From NCBI RefSeq assembly GCF_000026985.1, contig NC_017390.1:38372-74440 (forward strand): a DNA stretch of 36,069 nt. Reading direction: 5' to 3'. Of this stretch, positions 28,804 to 36,069 are shown piece by piece (the stretch's first letter is position 1; each line of letters begins with the position of its first letter). A program made the translations under genes and the position numbers. The notes beneath the pieces are model-generated. The model ran no database searches. It worked only from the letters and a program-made list of their open reading frames with translations, and was not told the DNA's origin. This stretch comes from Erwinia pyrifoliae DSM 12163 (GTDB lineage Bacteria > Pseudomonadota > Gammaproteobacteria > Enterobacterales > Enterobacteriaceae).

Positions 28804-28822
28804 GGCTGGCCTTCACAAAGAA

Positions 28823-29098
28823 TTAACGACGGCCTTCAGCGATGGCGGTAACAGCCTGCAATTCTGCGGCTTCCTGCTCATGCTGTTCCTGACGATCGCG
28901 CACGTCGAGGATCTGATTGGTGATCAGACCTTCTTCGATTTCACGCAGTGCAATAACGGTAGATTTATCGTTTTCTTCAGGAACCAGTGGATCTTTACCA
29001 CCAACCTGCATCTGACGTGCGCGACGAGCTGCCACCAGAACCAGGTCAAAACGGTTACCAATTTTTTCTACTGCGTCCTGTACGGTTACGCGTGCCAT
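28823..29098 (-). CDS. rpoZ: RNA polymerase omega subunit
   Basis: Omega assists folding and assembly of the beta' subunit and forms part of one ppGpp-binding site of RNA polymerase. The 91-aa protein begins [20 protein letters not shown] and contains [20 protein letters not shown], as in E. coli (91 aa). It lies between gmk (56-base gap) and spoT (19-base gap). Confidence 0.98.
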   Translation of the reverse strand: MARVTVQDAVEKIGNRFDLVLVAARRARQMQVGGKDPLVPEENDKSTVIALREIEEGLITNQILDVRDRQEQHEQEAAELQAVTAIAEGRR

Positions 29099-29154
29099 AA
29101 GTGTGATACTCCACGGGTGGTGACGAAATGACTGGGCATCATACTGAGTTGTCC

Positions 29155-29778
29155 TCAGTCTGCCAATAGTTTGCTGATTAAAGCATCATGACGGGCCTTT
29201 TGACGGCCCATCCGCAGACGCTCAGCGCGAATAATGGTTTTCAGATCTGACAGTGCCAGGTCGAAATCATCGTTCACGATCAGATAGTCGTACTCTGCGT
29301 AATGGCTCATTTCGGCAACGGCCTGAGCCATACGTTTGGTGATAACTTCTTCGCTGTCCTGACCTCGGCCACGCAGGCGACGGTCCAGTTCGTCCTTCGA
29401 CGGCGGAAGTACGAAGATACTGCGTGCTGCCGGCATTTTCTGCCGTATCTGTTTAGCACCCTGCCAGTCGATATCCAGGAACACATCAACACCGGTTGCC
29501 AGAACTTGTTCAATGGCTTTACGTGACGTGCCGTAATAGTTTCCGTACACTTCGGCATGTTCAAGAAAAGCCTCTTCGCGAATCATGCCCCGGAACTCGT
29601 CGTGGTTGACAAAATAATAGTGTTCAGCGTGTTTTTCACCCGGTCTTATCCCACGCGTGGTGTGTGAGATGGAAACCTGAGTATCGTACAGCGGCTGCGT
29701 TTTTAACAGCGCCTGAATCAGGCTGGATTTACCCGCACCGCTGGGGGCGGAAACAATAAAAAGTGTGCCTTGAGCCAT
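29155..29778 (-). CDS. gmk: Guanylate kinase
   Basis: Gmk converts GMP to GDP with ATP, essential for guanine nucleotide supply and a target of (p)ppGpp in some bacteria. The 207-aa protein, as long as in E. coli, starts [20 protein letters not shown] (P-loop at about 11-18) and carries [13 protein letters not shown] (GMP binding) and [11 protein letters not shown]. An in-frame extension to 29904 was rejected because those 42 residues are unlike the family. Gene order gmk-rpoZ-spoT-trmH-recG matches E. coli and combines nucleotide and ppGpp functions. Confidence 0.97.
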   Translation of the reverse strand: MAQGTLFIVSAPSGAGKSSLIQALLKTQPLYDTQVSISHTTRGIRPGEKHAEHYYFVNHDEFRGMIREEAFLEHAEVYGNYYGTSRKAIEQVLATGVDVFLDIDWQGAKQIRQKMPAARSIFVLPPSKDELDRRLRGRGQDSEEVITKRMAQAVAEMSHYAEYDYLIVNDDFDLALSDLKTIIRAERLRMGRQKARHDALISKLLAD

Positions 29779-30019
29779 GATTATTCTTGATATGCCAATA
29801 AAGCGGAGTCTACTTCCTGCACAGTATACACAGGTGCAGCGCGTCATGCAGCGTTTAGGGCTTGTGACAGGTTTATTTATCAGAAATTGGATAACGCCAC
29901 ACAAATATTTGCCTGCCGGGCATGGTTTGCATAAAAAGTGCTGAAGCCGCCTTCAGAAATGCTCTTTTGCCTCTCGCTAACCCTTATATGCTGCGCTTTA
30001 CTGCCTGCCATTGTTATGA

Positions 30020-31720
<1,701 letters not shown>

Positions 31721-32338
31721 TTAATGGTCGTTGTGCGGATAGTTAAACACGGGTAATCCCAGTTTGAAGCGCAATGCCAGTAGCCGGGCTATAAACCCAG
31801 TCAGTAGGGTGATGATGATAACCGTTTCCTGCGGCAGGGCGGTTTTCAGCAGCAGGATGTAAACCCAGCCAGAAGCGAATGCGATACCTGCATATATCTC
31901 TTTCTGGAAAACCAGAGGGATTTGATTACAAAACATATCGCGCAGTACGCCACCAAACACTCCGGTAACTACCGCGCCGATCGCAGCAATAATCCCTGCA
32001 TACCCCATATCCAGCGCCACCTGAGCACCAATAATAGAAAATACGGCGAGCCCTAGTGCATCCAGTATCAGAAAAACCTTGCGGAGGTGCGGCATCACTG
32101 GTGCTGTGAAAGTCGTGATGACGGCGGCGGCGGCAACAATCATGATGTATTCGGGGTGTTTCACCCAACCGAGCGGGTAATGCCCCAGCAGTATGTCGCG
32201 CACTGAGCCACCGCCTATTGCTGTAACGGAAGCAATGATGATTACGCCAAACATGTCCATCTTACGACGTCCTGCGGCCAGTGCTCCGGTCATGGCTTCC
32301 GCCGTGATACCGATGATGTAAAGGACAGTGAGTAACAT
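31721..32338 (-). CDS. yicG: TRIC-family membrane protein YicG
   Basis: A 205-aa inner membrane protein of the UPF0126/TRIC cation channel family with seven predicted membrane spans and the two family motifs: [18 protein letters not shown] with [11 protein letters not shown], and [20 protein letters not shown]. The substrate or ion is not established. The ATG at 32338 ([10 protein letters not shown]) was chosen over 32350 because GGAG lies 6 nt before it and it aligns with E. coli YicG (205 aa). It directly abuts the ligB stop, tail to tail. Confidence 0.92.
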   Translation of the reverse strand: MLLTVLYIIGITAEAMTGALAAGRRKMDMFGVIIIASVTAIGGGSVRDILLGHYPLGWVKHPEYIMIVAAAAVITTFTAPVMPHLRKVFLILDALGLAVFSIIGAQVALDMGYAGIIAAIGAVVTGVFGGVLRDMFCNQIPLVFQKEIYAGIAFASGWVYILLLKTALPQETVIIITLLTGFIARLLALRFKLGLPVFNYPHNDH

Positions 32339-32804
32339 AGCTAACTCCATAAAAATCAGTCTGCATCCTAAGGGGTTCCGCTAAGAACGGCGACTGAAAT
32401 TTTGTGGTATCGGTACAATTGTTGTATACAAGCGCGGGTTACCAGAAAAATGTATTCGCCGGGCCTGAATAAATGGTGACTTATCATTTTAGCAATGATG
32501 GGCATTACCCGGTTCGATAGCGATATGAAATAGGACAGTTATTAATATTATTGAGGGGAATTGCTTAATGAGCAGGTTGAATACCGCCGTAAATATTATC
32601 AATTTTATTAATTTAACTGGAGTTATCAGGATTTGATTTTGTTAGTTTTATTGTTTATTCCATTAATTCCTTTTTTCTGCACTTCATTTTGGTTGATTTT
32701 ATATTTATTGCAAACTGCTTGCCATTTGATGCTGGACGGAATTATTATATTTAACTCGTTGTGTATTTCTTCAGGCTAGTCATGATGAAGCATCTGGAGG
32801 CTGT
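32339..32804. other. AT-rich intergenic region before the response regulator
   Basis: This 466-base stretch separates yicG from the plus-strand regulator. It is clearly more AT-rich than the core genes. It holds two small palindromes next to the yicG start (separate entry) and a 22-codon ORF at 32568-32636 (MSRLNTAVNIINF...) after GAGGGG, too short to call. The base composition suggests acquired DNA or an H-NS-bound promoter region. Confidence 0.6.
32415..32431. promoter_or_regulatory. Palindromes upstream of yicG
   Basis: ACAATTGT (32415-32422) and TTGTATACAA (32422-32431) are adjacent perfect palindromes about 80 bases before yicG. The second resembles operators of GntR-family repressors. 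The regulator is not known; the call is only that of an operator-like site. Confidence 0.4.
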
Positions 32805-33449
32805 ATGTATAGCAGATTCACGGTGGCGGTTTCTGATGACCATCCACATATCATCCATTCACTGAAAATGCTTTTTTCAAATAATGATAAGTTTACCATC
32901 GCTACAGAAACAGGATGTGGTAAGGACTTATTGGCTGTTCTGGCATCGGCACAGACAGATATTGTCATCACTGATTTCTCGTTGAGTTCGAAACGCTCAG
33001 CAATAGATGGTTTTGCCAAAATACGCGCCTTAAGTGGCCGTTTTCCGCTGGTGAAAATCGTTTTACTGACATCACAAAAGAACATAGCCATACTCAGAAA
33101 AACATGCGATTACGGGGTTAAGGCCATCGTGAGTAAATCGGACCCGGTAGAGGATACGGTAATTGCATGTCATCATGTCATGAACCAAAGTGGTTATTAT
33201 TTCTCATCTTCCCTGAGTAACATCAAAAGTTATTTGTCGAAAAGTGGTGAAAAAGGAAATGGACTTACTCCTAAAGAGCTAGAAGTGATTAGGCTGTTTT
33301 CATCAGGGTACACTCTTTCAGAGATAGCACGGCGACAGAACAGAACAATCAGCACGGTCTCCACGCAAAAGTATAATGCTATGCGGCGCCTTGGCGTCTC
33401 TTCTAACGTTGAATTAATACGCTATGCCTATGCGCAAGGCTTGATATGA
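32805..33449 (+). CDS. RcsB-like LuxR/FixJ-family response regulator
   Basis: A 214-aa transcription regulator with an N-terminal receiver (about 1-125) and a C-terminal LuxR-type HTH (about 153-210). The receiver keeps all active residues: Asp11-Asp12, phospho-acceptor Asp57 (VITDFSLSSK), Thr89 and Lys111. The HTH reads LTPKELEVIRLFSSGYTLSE then TVSTQKYNAMRRLGV, nearest in style to RcsB. It is not RcsB itself, which is encoded beside rcsD/rcsC. GGAGG precedes the ATG by 4 nt. No sensor kinase gene is adjacent, so it is an orphan; it may act alone or pair with RcsB. Gene and flanks are AT-rich compared with neighbours, suggesting horizontal origin. Target genes are unknown. Confidence 0.85.
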   Translation: MYSRFTVAVSDDHPHIIHSLKMLFSNNDKFTIATETGCGKDLLAVLASAQTDIVITDFSLSSKRSAIDGFAKIRALSGRFPLVKIVLLTSQKNIAILRKTCDYGVKAIVSKSDPVEDTVIACHHVMNQSGYYFSSSLSNIKSYLSKSGEKGNGLTPKELEVIRLFSSGYTLSEIARRQNRTISTVSTQKYNAMRRLGVSSNVELIRYAYAQGLI

Positions 33450-33800
33450 ATGTTCCCTTCAGTCAGAAGAAATCTCCCGATTAATTTGAATGTGTACGCC
33501 ATTAAAAAGGAGTCGTTGGGGTTAATGTCATCTTCAGGCGATCAAGCAGGCGGATTTCAAACTCATATTTCTGTTATTTTCTCTGTTCATTTCGGCAACC
33601 TGTATTCTTAGAGGGAGTTGATGCGGTCCTGTCGCTATGGCACCGGGCTAAATACGATAAAGCCTGGCTGCAGGCATTTCAGCCTGCTCCCTTGCAAGAA
33701 AAAGCGTCGTGTCTTTCACGCGGCTAACATCCGGCTCATGCGCCAGAGGCAGAAAGCCTTATCGTCCAACGTCAGCAAGGATGACAAAACACTGATGGGG
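33450..33800. other. Intergenic region between regulator and MFS gene
   Basis: These 351 bases lie between two convergent genes. No full gene is seen. An open frame without a start codon runs on the plus strand up to TAA 33725-33727 (its end reads VDAVLSLWHRAKYDKAWLQA and onwards); it might be a gene remnant. A different-frame ORF from 33618 runs into the MFS gene and has no recognisable features. No clear terminator was identified. Confidence 0.45.
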
Positions 33801-35165
33801 CTACAATTTTTCCCACGCTTTTTTAAGACCGGTTTCTTCATCGGGGTCTGCCCCTTGCAGAGTCGTGACTTCCACTTCTTGCTCTGCCTCCGGCTCGATA
33901 TCGAGTGATGGCATGGTTTCCTCAATCATCTGCTCATCAAACGCCGGATTAAGGGCTGGTGAAAGGGGCGAACTCATCAGACTGTCCGGCATCGCGATAT
34001 GAGGAACCGGCGCATCTTCAACAAACTGGGCCTCATCTTTTTTCACCGTCCGGCTCATAGCAACAATCAGCAGGCCGCACAGGGCAAAAAACGCATACAG
34101 CGTGTTACCACCAAGTGGCTCAAGCAGCAGCCCGACCATTAATGGGCCAATACTGGCACCTACGCCGAACGCCATCAGCAGGCAGGCAGCCAGCGAGACG
34201 CGTCGTTCTGGCTCGACCAGATCGTTGGCCAGCGCAACGGCCAGCGGGTAGAGCGAGAACAGCAACATACTGACGATAAATCCGAGGGCCAACAACAGTG
34301 GAAAACCGAGCTGTGGCAGTAGCGCCAACGGAAGTGCGGCAACGGCAAGCATTATCGCGTTCAGGCGCAACAGGCGGGTACGATTGTAACGGTCAGACAG
34401 CCAGCTGAGTGGAAACTGTGCAACCAGCCCGGCGAAAATAGCAATAGCCATAAACAGGCCGGTTTGCCCGGTGGTCAGCTGTTGCTGGCTGGTGTAGACC
34501 GGTGCCAGACCATAGAAAGAGCCTACAGCCATACCAATTGCCAGCGTGGTTGCCAGCACTTTCGGAATCGATCCTATAAAGTGGCGTAACTCCATAGGTG
34601 CTGGTGAGAGCTGGCGTGCGTGGGTGCGAGTGGTGAGTGCAATGGGCACCAAGCACAGAGCAAAACAGAGCGCAATTAATAGCAGCGTGCTGAGGCCGAG
34701 ATCGGTTTGCAGCATCAACACAACCTGGCCAAGCGACATCCCGAGATAGGTTGCAACCATATAGCAGCCAAACACTTTTCCACGCTGGCCGGACTCGGAC
34801 TGGTCGTTCAGCCAGCTTTCCAGCACCATATACTGGCACATCATACACAGGCCGATGATAAGCCGCAGACCGATCCACGCAGGGATATATCCGGTCAGGC
34901 CGTGACCCAGTACGGCGGCAGTAATAATCCCGGCGCAGGAAACATAGGCACGGATATGACCAACGCGGGCAATCAGAAAGTGACCGACTTTGCCGCCAAT
35001 CACCAGACCAATGTAATTTGCGGCGATGATTGCCCCGATCAGGGCGCCCGAAACATGGGCTGAGGTCAGACGCAGGGAAACGTAGGTAGTGAGCAACCCG
35101 GAGCCGAGAAGCATTAACAGCGTAGTAGTATAAAGCGGGAAGAACACACCTAACGTCTTATTCAC
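33801..35165 (-). CDS. Major facilitator superfamily transporter (YcaD-like)
   Basis: The 454-aa protein has about 12 membrane segments in the first 380 residues and the MFS layout, including SWLSDRYNRTRLLRLNA after segment 8 (the MFS loop motif) and ESWLNDQSESGQRGKVFGCYM between the halves of the N-terminal bundle, typical of the YcaD/YfkF-type subgroup. The substrate is unknown. Unusual is an acidic hydrophilic C-terminal extension of about 75 residues (EEAMxSLDIEPEAEQEVEV-like, ending KKAWEKL), absent from E. coli YcaD (382 aa). The gene is followed by the convergent regulator region and starts 162 bases from yjdM on the same strand. Confidence 0.88.
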   Translation of the reverse strand: MNKTLGVFFPLYTTTLLMLLGSGLLTTYVSLRLTSAHVSGALIGAIIAANYIGLVIGGKVGHFLIARVGHIRAYVSCAGIITAAVLGHGLTGYIPAWIGLRLIIGLCMMCQYMVLESWLNDQSESGQRGKVFGCYMVATYLGMSLGQVVLMLQTDLGLSTLLLIALCFALCLVPIALTTRTHARQLSPAPMELRHFIGSIPKVLATTLAIGMAVGSFYGLAPVYTSQQQLTTGQTGLFMAIAIFAGLVAQFPLSWLSDRYNRTRLLRLNAIMLAVAALPLALLPQLGFPLLLALGFIVSMLLFSLYPLAVALANDLVEPERRVSLAACLLMAFGVGASIGPLMVGLLLEPLGGNTLYAFFALCGLLIVAMSRTVKKDEAQFVEDAPVPHIAMPDSLMSSPLSPALNPAFDEQMIEETMPSLDIEPEAEQEVEVTTLQGADPDEETGLKKAWEKL

Positions 35166-35293
35166 TTAGCCTCCAGTTATTGAGCCGGTTCATTGAGCGC
35201 CGCACGCCCTTAAGCATGATGCCATGTTCTGTGATACTAGCAGCTACAGCTGGCGTGGCAAACGCCCTGCACAGCGCAGCTTGGGTGCAATGC

Positions 35294-35322
35294 GGAAAAC
35301 CAGTAGCGCTGTGGCTACTGGA
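35294..35322 (-). terminator. yjdM terminator
   Basis: CCAGTAGC (35300-35307) and GCTACTGG (35314-35321) form an 8-bp stem; on the minus strand TTTTCC follows. It lies just after the yjdM stop and before the MFS gene. Confidence 0.85.
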
Positions 35323-35327
35323 GGCGA

Positions 35328-35666
35328 TCAGTTTTTTTTCACAAATTCGGATTTCAACTTCATTGGGCCGAATCCGTCAATTTTGCAATCGATATTGTGA
35401 TCGCCTTCTACCAGACGAATGCTTTTGACTTTGGTACCGATCTTCAGTGGTGTAGAGCTGCCTTTGACTTTCAGATCTTTAATCACCGTCACGCTGTCAC
35501 CATCCGCCAGCAGGTTACCATTGGCGTCTTTCACGACCAGGCTATCTTCAGCAGCGGCATCGGCACCTTCAGCCCAGACATGGCCACATTCCGGGCAGTT
35601 GAGCATATGGCCATCCTGCCAGCTGTACTCGGAGTGACATTTCGGGCAGGGAGGTAAAGTTTGCAT
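35328..35666 (-). CDS. yjdM: Zinc-ribbon protein YjdM (PhnA family)
   Basis: A 112-aa protein with an N-terminal zinc ribbon (CPKC at 7-10, CPEC at 24-27) and a C-terminal KOW/SH3-like PhnA domain ([38 protein letters not shown]). E. coli YjdM (111 aa), formerly PhnA, is not the phosphonoacetate hydrolase of the same name; its role is unclear. In E. coli it lies near the phn genes; here it stands alone with its own terminator. Confidence 0.95.
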   Translation of the reverse strand: MQTLPPCPKCHSEYSWQDGHMLNCPECGHVWAEGADAAAEDSLVVKDANGNLLADGDSVTVIKDLKVKGSSTPLKIGTKVKSIRLVEGDHNIDCKIDGFGPMKLKSEFVKKN

Positions 35667-35835
35667 TGGAGATCCTTAACTAAAGCCTTAATAAAGTAAG
35701 GGGATAGTTTACCCTGTGAAGGTTCTGGTGCCTATTATTTAAGAAAACCGTGACGGGTAAATTTTTCCAGTTTTCGTTGGTGATCTGATGATGCCACGAA
35801 ACCGTTTTCCCTTGTCGCGGGCAGACATCCACGTA

Positions 35836-35872
35836 AAAAAGCCCACCGTGCGGCGGGCTGTCTGGGTTTTTT
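35836..35872. terminator. Isolated two-way terminator
   Basis: AAAAAAGCCCA (from 35836) pairs with TGGGTTTTTT (to 35872), with an alternative inner AGCCC/GGGCT stem. T-tracts occur on both strands. The nearest plus-strand gene upstream is far away, so on that strand it either ends a short unannotated RNA or serves a gene right of the window on the minus strand. Confidence 0.8.
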
Positions 35873-35964
35873 GCTATTTGGTGATAGCCAGTAAATCGTT
35901 ATTTGATTGAATCTGTTTGTTGAGTAGGTGTGTCTATGCCTTGTGGCTGCTGGTTTTTATGTAA

Positions 35965-35997
35965 TGTGTAATTTCATTGTGTACACCCTTGTGTACA
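35965..35997 (+). repeat. TGTGTACA direct repeats
   Basis: TGTGTA (35965), TGTGTACA (35978) and TGTGTACA (35990) occur with 12-13 bp spacing. Such closely spaced words can be binding sites for a regulator or arm-type sites of a tyrosine integrase; nothing in the window decides which. Confidence 0.6.
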
Positions 35998-36069
35998 TCG
36001 TTTTTTAAGGTGCCAGCCTTTCTGCTCGTTTTTTATCCTTACCGTAATTCTACCCGCCTGTTTCTTATT

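Larger units (their letters stand above)
35667..36069. other. Non-coding region at right edge
   Basis: No gene was recognised in these 403 bases. The left part holds the yjdM promoter region (minus). A strong hairpin with T-tracts on both sides lies at 35836-35872, and repeated TGTGTA(CA) words at 35965-35997. The last 60 bases are T-rich. No tRNA gene is visible. Confidence 0.6.

Noticed and set aside
29779..29904. N-terminal extension of Gmk to 29904
   Set aside because: The 42 added residues are unlike guanylate kinase; MAQGTLFIV is the family start.
32568..32636. 22-codon ORF with GAGGGG upstream in the AT-rich region
   Set aside because: Too short and AT-rich to distinguish from chance without conservation or ribosome data.
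33618..33908. 96-codon plus-strand ORF between the regulator and the MFS gene
   Set aside because: It starts with TTG, overlaps the MFS coding end in antisense and shows no protein features.

Overview
The window is enterobacterial chromosome. Almost every protein matches an Escherichia coli family member over its full length, and the gene blocks follow E. coli order. Moderate-to-high GC in the core genes and several differences from E. coli (decayed yihD, no mobB, no yihF/yihG between dsbA and polA, a different arrangement around recG/spoT) point to a plant-associated relative, most likely Erwiniaceae (Erwinia or a neighbour). The genus is an inference from sequence character, not a database result.

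Layout. (1) 1-245: the end of an rRNA operon, with 5S rRNA and a strong terminator. (2) 246-6112: mobA (minus), a decayed yihD, then srkA-dsbA and polA (plus). A consensus DnaA box lies ahead of polA. (3) 6113-9940: Spot 42 sRNA, engB/yihA (minus), a CsrC-type sRNA, yihI, a small membrane-peptide ORF and hemN. A terminator serving both strands separates hemN from the next block. (4) 9956-14457: the nitrogen block glnG-glnL-glnA (minus). It has a sigma-54 promoter, upstream NtrC sites and an NtrC operator over the glnL promoter. (5) 14458-19401: typA/bipA, yihX, yihY, dtd and fabY (plus), the last four tightly packed. (6) 19409-29778: an all-minus stretch of rluF, yicH, xanP (with a PurR-like box), recG, trmH, spoT, rpoZ and gmk. 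recG overlaps trmH, and the block carries stringent response and purine functions. (7) 30038-32338: ligB (plus) converging on yicG (minus). (8) 32339-33800: an AT-rich accessory patch with an RcsB-like response regulator and otherwise no convincing genes. (9) 33801-35666: an MFS transporter with an acidic cytoplasmic tail, and the zinc-ribbon protein YjdM/PhnA (both minus). (10) 35667-36069: non-coding, with an isolated strong terminator and repeated TGTGTACA words at the right edge.

How the genes work together. The glnA-glnL-glnG block makes glutamine synthetase plus the sensor and activator that control it. srkA-dsbA is the envelope stress/disulfide operon. Spot 42 and CsrC connect the region to catabolite and carbon-storage control. 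spoT, rpoZ, gmk and the xanP operator connect (p)ppGpp and purine metabolism. No CRISPR array, insertion sequence, prophage gene or new multi-gene defence system was seen. The most unusual points are the yihD decay with an 8-bp tandem repeat, the CsrC locus, the AT-rich orphan RcsB-like regulator and the repeat cluster at the right end.
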